A DNA stretch of 64,000 bases. Origin: Sphingobium sp. Cam5-1. Its GTDB lineage: Bacteria; Pseudomonadota; Alphaproteobacteria; Sphingomonadales; Sphingomonadaceae. Below are positions 52,176-60,017 of the stretch, one piece after another (position 1 is the first letter of the stretch; every line of letters starts with the position of its first letter). The notes under the pieces are model-generated. The model ran no database searches. It was not told where the DNA came from and saw nothing but the letters and a program-made list of their open reading frames with translations. The stretch is from assembly GCF_015693305.1 (NCBI RefSeq), contig NZ_CP065141.1:1-64000 (forward strand), given 5' to 3'. The position numbers were made by a program, and so were the translations under genes.

Positions 52176-52425
52176 CGAACATTTCCTGGGCATCGGTGAA
52201 ACGGGCGCGGCGAGCCTTCATCGTCGCGCGGGACGCCTCGATCGCGGCGCGCGTCTCGGCGTTCGGCACCTTCAGCTCGAACGGCAACGCATGATCCTTG
52301 GCGACCCGCGTGAGGGTCATGCGGACCACATCCGAGACGGTCAGCCCCAGCTCGGCCAGCACGGCGGCGGCTTCATCCTTCAATGTTTCGTCGATGCGCG
52401 CGCGCACGAAAGCGGTAGCGGCCAT
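52144..52425 (-). CDS. RelB/DinJ-type antitoxin
   Basis: This 93-residue protein has an N-terminal ribbon-helix-helix (FVRARIDETLKDEAAAVLAELGLTVSDVVRMTLTRVA, quoted as key region 5-42) that dimerises and binds its own operator, and a C-terminal toxin-binding tail. An AAGGAGG site precedes ATG 52425. The end overlaps the toxin start, typical of type II pairs. Confidence 0.87.
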   Translation of the reverse strand: MAATAFVRARIDETLKDEAAAVLAELGLTVSDVVRMTLTRVAKDHALPFELKVPNAETRAAIEASRATMKARRARFTDAQEMFDALDQEARQQ

Positions 52426-52840
52426 TGGAACCTCCTTAGTCAAGCCGATAATGTAGCTCAGTTGAGCAACAATTTCAATCCAGGCTAGGGGGCGGCGCCT
52501 GCCGCTGGCGCGGCACCGTGGCCCTACTCGCTTCGTTCCCCAAGCCCGCAAGCGGTCTTGGCCCAAGGTGACGACCCACATGGCGGGGGCGAGATCGCAA
52601 GCGGGTCTCGCTTCATGGTGCCGGCGTGCGCCGGCGTCGATCCTGTTTGAAGGGGGAAAGGCGGTCCCGGCCGCCTCTCCCCCGCAACGGGATTAGACGG
52701 GGCCGTGCCTCGCTGCGCTGCGGCCGCACCACCCCCATCGAATCCCGCTGCCCCCCTCTCTCGCCGGCGTTCTTGGGCGTCCGTGTTCCGGCCGATGGCA
52801 TGGCCATCGCCGAACAGGCGATTTGAAGGGAGTAAGGACG
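52426..52840 (+). promoter_or_regulatory. Divergent intergenic region and GC-rich leader of the SprT-like gene
   Basis: 415 bp without a convincing gene. It must hold the antitoxin promoter (AT-rich part near 52440-52480). The second half resembles the type I leaders: GCCGCACCACCCCCATCGA at 52722 followed by CCCGCTGCCCCCCTC corresponds to GCCCGCACCACTCCCATCGA and the C-tract of the 3.6-kb leader. It ends in a GAAGGGAGTAAGG ribosome-binding site. Hairpins such as GATGGC-ATG-GCCATC lie at about 52794. Confidence 0.55.
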
Positions 52841-53472
52841 ATGACCCACGAAACCCGCGAAAGCTGGCTCAATGCGGTGGCGGCGGGCATGGCCCCGCTG
52901 TTCGAGGTGCTGGACGCCCCCCTGCCCGACCGCGTGCGCGTGGCGATCGGCTTCACCAGCAGAGGCGCGAAGGCCAAGGCGATTGGCGAGTGCTGGGATA
53001 ATCGGTTGAGCGCGGACGGGCATTTTGAAATCTTCATCCGCCCGGACCTGGCGCACGCGCCCGACGCGATGCCGGCGCAGATCGCAGCCATCCTCGCGCA
53101 TGAGCTGGTCCATGCCGCTGTCGGCATCCCGGCAGGGCATGGGAAGACGTTTAACGGGTCGCCCTTGGGCTGGGGCTGGTCGGGCCGATGCGCGCCACCA
53201 CCCCCGGCGAGGCGTTCCTTGCGGCCATCGCGCCGATCCTGGAGTGCGTTGGCCCCCTCCCCCATGCCCGTCTCGACACGGACGGGGAGTCGACCGCGCC
53301 CAAGAAGCAGAAAACCCGGATGCTCAAATGCGAGTGCGCGACGTGCGGCTATACCGTGAGGACCGCGCGCAAATGGCTTGAGCAGGCCGGAGCGCCGCTT
53401 TGCCCGATCGAGGATCACGGCCAGATGGAGCATGAGCCGCTGGACGATGACGACGCCGAACCGGAGGAATGA
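52841..53472 (+). pseudogene. SprT-like zinc metallopeptidase, frameshifted
   Basis: Frame 1 (52841 to about 53152) encodes an N-domain and ILAHELVHAAVGIPAGHGKTF, with the HExxH zinc motif and a downstream His. Frame 2 (about 53154-53472) continues as RVALGLGLVGPMRATTPGEAFLAAIAPIL and a Cys cluster (CECATCGY) typical of the SprT C-terminal zinc ribbon. Adding one A at the TTTAAC of 53150-53155 would join the two into about 210 residues. Such proteins act on DNA-protein crosslinks (SprT/Spartan-like); plasmid versions are of unknown role. Either a real frameshift or a one-base consensus error. Confidence 0.75.
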
Positions 53473-53557
53473 TGCGGCGCGCTTTCGTCATTTCAGATTC
53501 AGCGCCTCCCTATCGTCATTTCGGGAACGACAGGGCTTCCCCTCCCGGTCTATTGTG

Positions 53558-53578
53558 TATACAAGTATAGGATTATAC
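53558..53578. repeat. TATACNNN array A (three units, 8-bp period), upstream of parA
   Basis: TATAC or TATAG at 53558, 53566 and 53574, exactly 8 bp apart, with degenerate units continuing at 53582 and 53590 up to the parA ATG. It overlaps the likely parA promoter, as an autoregulatory partition operator would. Confidence 0.8.
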
Positions 53579-53593
53579 GTGTAGGAGTGTAGC

Positions 53594-54229
53594 ATGAAGG
53601 TTCTCGCCATTCTCTCACAGAAAGGCGGCGTTGGGAAAACGACGCTCGCGACCTGTCTGGCAGTCGCGGCCGAGCAGGCGGGCAAGGTCGCCGCGATCAT
53701 CGACCTGGACCCGCAGGCGACGGCCTCGTTCTGGAAGGACGTGCGCCAGCTCGACACGCCCGCCGTGGCGTCGATTCAGCCGGTGCGCCTGCCCGCTATG
53801 CTCAAAGCCTGCGAGGACGCCGGCACCGATCTTGTCGTGATCGACGGGGCGGCGGTCGCGCGCGACGTGGCCTATGAGGCAGCGCGTCACGCTGATTTCA
53901 TCCTGATCCCGACTAAGACGGCCGTGTTCGACACGATGAGCATGACGCACACCCTCGACGTGGTGCGCCAGCTCGACCGCGCCTTTGCCGTGGTCCTTAC
54001 CTTCGTGCCCCCGCAAGGTCAGGAAACTGGCGATGCGATTCAGGCCGTGGCGGAGCTAGGCGCGACGGTTTGCCCGGTGACGATCGGCAACCGCAAAGCC
54101 TTTTTCCGCGCCCAAGCCGCAGGCCGGGCCGTGCAGGAGTTCGAGCCGCATGGGCCAGCGGCCGACGAAATCCGCCGACTATACGAGTATACAAATATAC
54201 GCCTATACAATCAGGCGGAGGTGGCGTGA
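53594..54229 (+). CDS. parA: ParA-family partition ATPase (short, type Ib-like)
   Basis: This 211-residue protein has no N-terminal HTH. Deviant Walker A KGGVGKTT (residues 10-17), IIDLDPQATA (Walker A'), LVVIDGAAVARD (Walker B-like) and later IPTKTAVFDTM. Short ParAs of this kind pair with a small ribbon-helix-helix centromere binder rather than a large ParB, as in ParF-ParG or delta-omega systems. It forms nucleoid-bound ATP dimers that move plasmid complexes. Its last codons contain array B, and its stop overlaps the next ATG by 1 nt. Confidence 0.92.
   Translation: MKVLAILSQKGGVGKTTLATCLAVAAEQAGKVAAIIDLDPQATASFWKDVRQLDTPAVASIQPVRLPAMLKACEDAGTDLVVIDGAAVARDVAYEAARHADFILIPTKTAVFDTMSMTHTLDVVRQLDRAFAVVLTFVPPQGQETGDAIQAVAELGATVCPVTIGNRKAFFRAQAAGRAVQEFEPHGPAADEIRRLYEYTNIRLYNQAEVA
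54180..54208. repeat. TATACNNN array B (four units, 8-bp period), inside the 3' end of parA
   Basis: Units at 54180, 54188, 54196 and 54204. They lie in coding sequence (residues YEYTNIRLYN) yet keep the exact 8-bp spacing, which does not match a codon period and so points to selection on the DNA itself. Confidence 0.82.
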
Positions 54230-54513
54230 TGGCGAAGGGCGGAAACAGTCTGCAAGCGGTGCTGAACCGCGCCAAGGCGGACGGAGACGCGGCCCCGGCC
54301 CCAGCGTCGGCGATCGAGCCGGTAGACGTGACCCGCAAGGCCCCGCCGAGCGGCCGACAGGGGACCAAGCTGATTGGCGGGCATTTCCCTCCCGAGGTCA
54401 GCACGCAGCTTCGCATTATCGCGGCCGAGGAAGGGACGACCGTTCAAAGCCTGCTGGGCGAGGCGCTGGACGACCTGTTTGTGAAGAAGGGAAGGGGGCG
54501 CATCGCCGGCTAG
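54229..54513 (+). CDS. Ribbon-helix-helix partition protein (ParG/omega-like centromere binder)
   Basis: This 94-residue protein has a flexible Ala/Pro-rich N-tail (about 1-45; such tails stimulate the ParA ATPase), then strand TKLIGGHFP and two helices (EVSTQLRIIAAEEG, TVQSLLGEALDDLFV), the RHH fold. It follows parA with a 1-nt overlap and is surrounded by TATACNNN arrays, the likely DNA sites. No larger ParB is present. The family assignment is by fold and context, not by close similarity. Confidence 0.8.
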   Translation: MAKGGNSLQAVLNRAKADGDAAPAPASAIEPVDVTRKAPPSGRQGTKLIGGHFPPEVSTQLRIIAAEEGTTVQSLLGEALDDLFVKKGRGRIAG

Positions 54514-54558
54514 TATAGATGTATACAATTATACACCTATACATCTATACACCTATAC
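54514..54558. repeat. TATACNNN array C (six units, 8-bp period), between RHH and repA
   Basis: Units at 54514, 54522, 54530, 54538, 54546 and 54554, starting directly after the RHH stop codon and ending at the repA stop codon. It is the longest array and the best centromere (parS/parC) candidate. Confidence 0.85.
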
Positions 54559-55661
54559 TAGCGCAAGGGGGCAGTCTTGTGCTTGTTGCGACAGAAGCCG
54601 ATGAAGGCGGCGCGGGGGCTTTTCAGTTCCGGCCGCCCGCTGTCGATCCACCATGACACCCATTGGTCATAGAGCGCGTAAACGTCATAGCCAGGCGCAA
54701 CGCTCTTGGCGTCGTGGAAGCCTTCGGGGTCGATATAGGGCCGCTCGGGTTCCGCCTCGATCGCCTCGACCGTATCCAGAGCCTCGCGATTGCGGAACGT
54801 GACCGTATCGCCGTTCATTTCCACGGCATAGTCGGGCAGATGATCGTGCGCGACGAGATCGCGCAGCATCGAGCGGAACACGCGCAAATGGCTACTCGCG
54901 CCGGTCTTTTTCTGTAGCGTTTCGACCGAGATCGACCATTTTTCCTGCGCGCCGCAATGCTTGCGCGCCAGCTCGTAGATACGCCGTTCGAGCGGCTTGC
55001 GGAGGCGGAAATAGTCGCGATGGAGCGTCAGGACGCTGCGCCCCTCAACCATCTTGAACAGCCAGTCGGATAGCGTGACCTTGATTTCCGACATTTGGCC
55101 GGAGCGGGTTTGCCGCACGATCCGCCATTCATTGATGAGGCCGAAACCTTCGGTGATTTCCTCGCCATCGGCCTTGATATTCGTGGTGATCCGCGTCCCC
55201 GACAGCCGCTCGAACGCGCTCCGCAGCCGGTCATAGCCGTCGCCATCGGTTTGCCGGTTGGTCCACACCAGTAGATCGCGAGCAGTGAGGTGCAAGGTGC
55301 GGCTCGGTCGCTCCCCCTGGTTCATCTTCCCGATGAGCTGGGAGATGCAGTAGATCAGAATATCCTTGTCGTGGATCGTCGCCAGCCCTTTGACGCTGGG
55401 GACGATTTCGAGCTTGTTGCCGTTATGCTCATAGCGGAACACGCGCCGATCGGGCTTGGTCGCGAGCGAGAAAATCGGATGCTCCATCGAGGCCATGTCA
55501 TCCTTGGGGATGGCGTCGAGAACATCGCAAATGAACAGATCGGGATCGGGGTAGCGAACAGGCAGCAGGGGAGGGCGTCCCTCCGCGCCGTTCGGGGTTT
55601 CATTGACGGCAAGCGGGAGTTCGGGGTTTCGTTGACGGTCAGGCTCGATTCGGGGTTTCAT
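54558..55661 (-). CDS. repA: Plasmid replication initiator RepA (iteron type)
   Basis: This 367-residue protein matches the replication initiator protein A family: PDLFICDVLDAIPKDDMASMEHPIFSL, GNKLEIVPSVKGLATIHDKDILIYCISQL (in pieces), LTARDLLVWTNRQTDGDGYDRL, and winged-helix parts around RLRKPLERRIYELARKHCG. It binds the iterons upstream of and overlapping its start to open the origin. The ATG at 55661 lies inside iteron 3, so RepA binding would also repress its own synthesis; an internal start (MASMEH, codon 56) is a weaker alternative. It converges with parA. Confidence 0.9.
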   Translation of the reverse strand: MKPRIEPDRQRNPELPLAVNETPNGAEGRPPLLPVRYPDPDLFICDVLDAIPKDDMASMEHPIFSLATKPDRRVFRYEHNGNKLEIVPSVKGLATIHDKDILIYCISQLIGKMNQGERPSRTLHLTARDLLVWTNRQTDGDGYDRLRSAFERLSGTRITTNIKADGEEITEGFGLINEWRIVRQTRSGQMSEIKVTLSDWLFKMVEGRSVLTLHRDYFRLRKPLERRIYELARKHCGAQEKWSISVETLQKKTGASSHLRVFRSMLRDLVAHDHLPDYAVEMNGDTVTFRNREALDTVEAIEAEPERPYIDPEGFHDAKSVAPGYDVYALYDQWVSWWIDSGRPELKSPRAAFIGFCRNKHKTAPLR

Positions 55662-55798
55662 TGACGCGCACCGTAGATTCGGGGTTTCATTGACGCAACG
55701 GAAAAGTTCGGGGTTTCATTGACGGGTGATCGCGATTCGGGGTTTCGTTGACGCAGATTCGGGGTTCTGGAGTCACCAGATTCGGGGTTCCGTTGACG
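55591..55798. repeat. RepA iterons, eight copies
   Basis: 18-bp consensus TTCGGGGTTTCATTGACG at 55591, 55620, 55649, 55678, 55707, 55736, 55758 (degenerate) and 55781. The first six are spaced exactly 29 bp and the last two 22-23 bp, so all face nearly the same side of the helix in two sets. Three lie in the repA coding start. Confidence 0.93.
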
Positions 55799-55914
55799 CC
55801 GAGGGCAAAAAAACGCCCGATTATTCTAATATTTTCAGTTGCTTATGAAACCGCCAAAATCCCGTAACACGACTCTTTAACCCATATATTAACACTAGGC
55901 CGACCTGTGGATAA
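55799..55914. other. oriV: Origin of replication core: AT-rich region and DnaA box
   Basis: Following the iterons is an AT-rich stretch (55807-55903, with runs such as ATTATTCTAATATTTTCA) and a perfect DnaA box TGTGGATAA at 55906-55914. Iterons, AT-rich DNA and a DnaA box together mark oriV. Confidence 0.8.
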
Positions 55915-56074
55915 CTTTAACCGCAGCGCCCACTCGACGCCGGATCATCGTGGTTTCACCCACCAGCGTCCCGCCAGATCGAACAACTTGTCCTGATTTT
56001 CGGGACAGAGGCAGCATGATCCACTCGCGCCGCGCTACCGGCACCGGTCAGAGGGAAGAAAAGCGCCGCCTCTT

Positions 56075-56171
56075 GGGGGCTTCGCCCCCGCCGGCTCGCG
56101 GCCTTCGGCCGCCCCGGATCGCTTTGCGATCCTCCCACCCGGCATCCCCATGATGAGCCGGCTTCGCCGGC
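56075..56171. repeat. Array of four short triloop hairpins
   Basis: GGGGGC-TTC-GCCCCC (56075-56089), GCGGCC-TTC-GGCCGC (56098-56112), GGATCGC-TTT-GCGATCC (56116-56132) and GCCGGC-TTC-GCCGGC (56157-56171). There is no coding sequence around them. The stretch 55915-56616 holds no gene I can support; a 17-bp dyad GGCTTTCC-A-GGAAAGCC lies at 56250. Confidence 0.8.
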
Positions 56172-56616
56172 ACGCTTTTTGCTAGATTGAGGATCGTTTA
56201 AACGCCCCGCTTCTATCGACACCACAGCGCCAGCGGCACCGTCGCAATTGGCTTTCCAGGAAAGCCAGGCGGATAGGGCGGTGATCGAGCCGAGAGGGCA
56301 GGGGAGGCGGAAACGTCGCAGCAGGGGCGATTTCCGGGCCGCTGGGCTTCATTCTGGACGTTTGGCAGGCCGGGGAGGGTCCAAGCGGCAATGGCGCTCT
56401 ACGGGCTTCCCATGCGGCCGATTTCTGGAAAGCTAGATCCTCGCGAGGTCGGGGATCGAAACGGCGAGCCTCAAGGTTTGTGCGCCAGGCAACGATTTCA
56501 CGGATTTGGCCCCGAACATTGCTGCGGGAGAGGGCGGAATCCTACGCCAAGAGCCGGCAGGGCAGGGCGCGGAAAGTCCGCTAAACAACGCCAAGGGCGA
56601 ACAGACGGCGAACATG

Positions 56617-56637
56617 TATATTTGTATACGCCTATAC
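56617..56637. repeat. TATACNNN array D (three units, 8-bp period)
   Basis: TATAT at 56617, TATAC at 56625 and 56633, again exactly 8 bp apart, ending 8 bp before the minus-strand gene that stops at 56646. It is 2 kb from the other arrays, on the far side of repA and oriV. Confidence 0.75.
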
Positions 56638-56645
56638 ATTCGCGC

Positions 56646-57077
56646 CTAGTGGCGCGTCCGCTTCGGTGGCGTCGGCGCGGCCATCAGCTCATCAAAGGCG
56701 GAGTCATCGCCCAATGCGTAGCGGCGCAGCGGATCATCCTCGGTCATGCGGCCGGCCTGGACTTCGCGCCATGTCACATATCGCAGCCGGCTCCGGTCCA
56801 ACGCGCCATCGACAAGACATTCCGCGCGCAGGAACATCCATATCTGGCCCTGCCGGTGCTGGGCGAAGGCTTCAAGATCGCCGTTCGTCTCTTGGAGATG
56901 CACCGCCACAAGATCGCAGACGAGATTGAATATCCGCATGAGGCCGAGCCGGCTTTCCTCATCGGTGATCGCTTCGTGCAGCTCCAACACTTCGTCGCGG
57001 ATCGCCGGAAGAGGTGCGGAACCGCTCTCTCCATAGGCCATGAGCCGGTCCCAAAGATCAATGACGCGTTGGTCCAT
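56646..57077 (-). CDS. Hypothetical helical protein
   Basis: This 143-residue acidic protein is probably all-helical (IRDEVLELHEAITDEESRLGLMRIFNLVCDLVAVHLQE quoted in part). No motif recognised. A GGAAGGATAG site precedes the ATG. It lies between the hairpin/array region and the VirD4 gene but reads separately from the latter, since 78 bp with an 8-bp inverted pair (57109-57116/57145-57152) separate them. Confidence 0.6.
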   Translation of the reverse strand: MDQRVIDLWDRLMAYGESGSAPLPAIRDEVLELHEAITDEESRLGLMRIFNLVCDLVAVHLQETNGDLEAFAQHRQGQIWMFLRAECLVDGALDRSRLRYVTWREVQAGRMTEDDPLRRYALGDDSAFDELMAAPTPPKRTRH

Positions 57078-57155
57078 ATTCTATCCTTCCGCCCTTGGCG
57101 GCAGTTCTGACACTATACAGCAAACGGCCTTTTTCACTTCGTCGATAGTGTCCGT

Positions 57156-58835
57156 TCACGCCTTGTCGAACTTCCCGGCGAACTCGCGATCGGCGTAGTA
57201 GCGCAGCTTGGCGGCGACGATCGGCCGTTGCCCCGCAAGGAACAGGAGCTGCAAATCCTCGCGCAGCGTGCGGACTTCATCCGGCGTCAGCAACGGCCGC
57301 GCTACATGCTGCGATCCGAACGATATGCCGGTTTCCTCCGCGTCGATCGCGCGGCTCATCGTCTCGAACACGACTGTCTCCTGGCCGAGCAGATCGGAGA
57401 CGAGCCTGGCGCTGTCGTGATCGTTGACGCCGAACACTTGCAGCACGCCGGCGTTGGACAGGAAGGTGCCGGCGCGGCGCTCGTAGAGCGCGCGGAGCTG
57501 GTGAACATCTTGCAGGATCGGCCAGAGCTGGATGCCATAGCCGGCCATCAGGCCCATCGCGCGCTCGACGGGTTCGAGGCGGCCGAGGGCGGCGAACTCA
57601 TCGAGCAGGAACAGGACGGAGCGGGCAGGGGAGGACGGCGCGCGCGCCAGATCGGTCAGCCCTTGCGCGAGCATCAGGCGCAGCCAGCGGGCATAGGTGG
57701 CGAGCCGATCGGGCGGCAACACCAGATAGACGGTGGTGGCGTGCGCCTTCACATCGGCGAAGGTGAAATCCGAGCGCCCCAGCACGGCCGACATGCGCGG
57801 CGAATCGAGGAAATGGGTATGGCGCTGCGCGGCCGACAGCACGCCGGCGGCCTCGCGATCGGACTTGCCCAGGTGGCGGTTCGCGGCGCGGGCGATCAGG
57901 CCGCGCGCCTGCGTGCTGCGCGACATTTCCCGCAGCATCCTTTGGAAATTATCGGGCGCGAAGGTGAGGCAGTCGCGCACCGCTTCCAGCGTGCGGTCCT
58001 GGCCTCGCGATTCCGGGTCGCACGCCACCCACAGGAGGATGCCGGCGATCAGCGCCTTGGCTTCCTCGTTCCAATGCGCCTCGCCGGCTTCGCCGGGAGC
58101 GTCATAGACCAGCGCGTCGGCCAGCGTCATGCAGTCGTCGGCGAGATCGAGGCCGGCAGGGTCGATGCGATCGAGCGGATTGAAGGCAGCGCCGGGAAGG
58201 CCCGTCACCCCGAACGGATCGAGGACATGGACCGGGCCGAACTTTGCCCGATGGCGGGCGGTGATGCGGGCATTCTCGCCCTTGGGGTCGATGCAGACGA
58301 CCGGGCCGGGATAGTCGAGCAGGTTGGGAATGATGGTCCCCACGCCCTTGCCGGTGCGCGTCGGCGCGATCGTCAGCAGATGCGAGGGGCCGGCATAGCG
58401 CAGCAGCCTGCCGTTCTTGCGGTCGCGGCCGATCAGCAGGCCGTCGCCATTTTGGGCGAGGGGGCGAGTTTCCCGATCGGTGGCGAAGCGGGCCGAGCCG
58501 TGCGTGGCATCGCCGGCAGGGCCGCCGTAGCGCAGGATCAGCGGTTGAAAGAGGGCGCGCAGCGCGACGAGGATGACGACGATCGCCGTCAGCATCATGA
58601 CGGTCTGATAGATATGGGAATCGTGGGCCAGGCCGAGCAGCCTGCCAAGAATGAGCGGCACCCCAAGCCCCAGCACCAGGCCGGTGATGAGGAACAGGAC
58701 CAGGACGCCGAACAGGTGGCGGATGAGGGCGACCGGGCTGGTGACGAGGGCCGTGATCGCCCATATCGGCTGTTCGCGCGCGAGCCGCGCGAGGTTGCGG
58801 ATCGCGCGGCCGAGCTGGCGGAACCATTCCATCAT
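57156..58835 (-). CDS. VirD4/TraG-family coupling protein (type IV secretion ATPase)
   Basis: This 559-residue protein has two or three N-terminal transmembrane helices (about 25-50 and 75-95), Walker A APTRTGKGVG, ENA/Pfam-TraG segments (PGPVVCIDPKGENARITA) and Walker B VLFLLDEFAALG. It links the relaxosome to the transfer channel at the inner membrane. It is somewhat short for the family (600-700). It overlaps the upstream gene by 1 nt and is the distal gene of the minus-strand transfer operon. No other type IV secretion genes are inside the window; they could lie beyond 64 kb. Confidence 0.92.
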   Translation of the reverse strand: MMEWFRQLGRAIRNLARLAREQPIWAITALVTSPVALIRHLFGVLVLFLITGLVLGLGVPLILGRLLGLAHDSHIYQTVMMLTAIVVILVALRALFQPLILRYGGPAGDATHGSARFATDRETRPLAQNGDGLLIGRDRKNGRLLRYAGPSHLLTIAPTRTGKGVGTIIPNLLDYPGPVVCIDPKGENARITARHRAKFGPVHVLDPFGVTGLPGAAFNPLDRIDPAGLDLADDCMTLADALVYDAPGEAGEAHWNEEAKALIAGILLWVACDPESRGQDRTLEAVRDCLTFAPDNFQRMLREMSRSTQARGLIARAANRHLGKSDREAAGVLSAAQRHTHFLDSPRMSAVLGRSDFTFADVKAHATTVYLVLPPDRLATYARWLRLMLAQGLTDLARAPSSPARSVLFLLDEFAALGRLEPVERAMGLMAGYGIQLWPILQDVHQLRALYERRAGTFLSNAGVLQVFGVNDHDSARLVSDLLGQETVVFETMSRAIDAEETGISFGSQHVARPLLTPDEVRTLREDLQLLFLAGQRPIVAAKLRYYADREFAGKFDKA

Positions 58836-59748
58836 CAGGATTCCCTCCCGCTGTCGTTTTCGAGATGTTCGGCGCAGATCGCGGCGGCGATCGTGTGGAG
58901 ATGCTTCACGCGGTCAACGAGCCAGGCCAGTTCGTCGGGGGTGATTTCATAGGCATGGGAATAGCGCGCCTCGACATAGGCGCGCTGGAGCTGCGCAAAA
59001 TGGCGGCGGGCGGCGCGGGTATCGCGCGGCCAGGCTTCGATCAGCCGGGGATCGAGATTTTCGGCAAGCGAGCGCAGGATGCCGATGCGGTGCGATTTGG
59101 GCGCGTAGAGCGTCAGGACGAGCAGCAGGCCATGATAGGCGCGCTCGACGGCCTGGTGGAGCATGAACGCGGCATGGTTGGTCTCGCCGTCGCGGATCGC
59201 ATATTCGGCGAGCGTCAGGCAGTATGCGGCATCGGGGAGCCACTTGTCATAATGCGCCCTGGCTTCGGCGTGGCGTTCCTGCGCGTCGAGCTGGCGCGGC
59301 ACGGCGAGGCGCTGTCCCGGCGCTTCGTAGAGGGCGATCCCATCGCGGGCTATGTCGGCGAAGAAGGGACGGCCGCGCGCGAGCTGGTCGTTCACGTCCA
59401 TCAGCGAATGGACGATGAAATTGACGGGCGTGGCGAGCTGGCGGGTGACGGTCAGCTCGCGCACCAGATGATCGTCGGCGACAGCCCACCATGTTGCAGA
59501 TCGGTGAAGGTCTCGGAGTTGACGATGACGAGCAGATCATAGTCGGAGATATAGCCGCTGGCGCGATCCTCGACCCAATCGCCGCGCGCGTAGGAGCCGA
59601 ACAGGATCAGCTTGAGGATGCGGCCGCCCTTGCGCTTGTCGGAGAGCTTGGTTTTGACGGCATCCTCAAATTCATCGAACAGGACGCGGGCGACCCGTTC
59701 CAGCTCGCGGCGCTTGGCGGCGGGAAGATGATCGAGGCCGGCGCGCAT
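58835..59748 (-). pseudogene. MNT-HEPN fusion (nucleotidyltransferase plus HEPN domain), frameshifted
   Basis: The first part (59748 to about 59492) has the nucleotidyltransferase motif ILFGSYARGDW and ISDYDLLVIV (GS and DxD). After DLQH the frame changes; the other frame continues as WWAVADDHLVRELTVTRQLATPVNFIVH, and then a HEPN domain (HQAVERAYHGLLLVLTLYAPKSH). One missing T at about 59491 would restore one protein of about 304 residues. A shorter HEPN-only product could start at ATG 59464. MNT-HEPN proteins are often toxin-antitoxin or nucleotide-transfer modules. It is embedded between TraD and VirD4 genes. Confidence 0.78.
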
Positions 59749-59750
59749 GG

Positions 59751-60017
59751 TCAGCGCGCTTCGGGCAGGTCGATAGCGGTGATGCCCTGAGCGGCGGCGA
59801 TGGCGTCCACCAGGCTATCGACGGTTTCCATGCGATGGCTGGGCCAGTCGCGTGAGACGGTGACATAGCCGGCGTCGGTCTGGACGTTGATGATCGCCGT
59901 GGCGGGCAGCAGATCGAGCAGGGTTGCGAGCTTGTCCTGAATATCGGGGGTGATGTGGTCGATGCCGGGGCCGACCATCAGGAGCTGCCAGGAAAGGCGC
60001 GAGGTGTCGTCAGTCAT
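59751..60017 (-). CDS. Small hypothetical protein of the transfer operon
   Basis: This 88-residue protein (SWQLLMVGPGIDHITPDIQDKLATLLDLL... GYVTVSRDWPSHRMETVDSLVDAI) probably folds as alpha/beta. Its start overlaps the TraD stop by 8 nt and its stop lies 2 bp before the nucleotidyltransferase start, so it is in the same operon. Family unknown. Confidence 0.6.
   Translation of the reverse strand: MTDDTSRLSWQLLMVGPGIDHITPDIQDKLATLLDLLPATAIINVQTDAGYVTVSRDWPSHRMETVDSLVDAIAAAQGITAIDLPEAR

Noticed and set aside
53558..56637. TATAC arrays and repA iterons as a CRISPR array
   Set aside because: The units are 5-18 bp with no unique 30-bp spacers, no cas genes are present, and the context is partition/replication.
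57109..57152. Inverted pair GACACTAT/ATAGTGTC as a terminator or operator
   Set aside because: Arms are only 8 bp with 28 bp between them, which can occur by chance; mentioned only in the neighbouring gene's entry.
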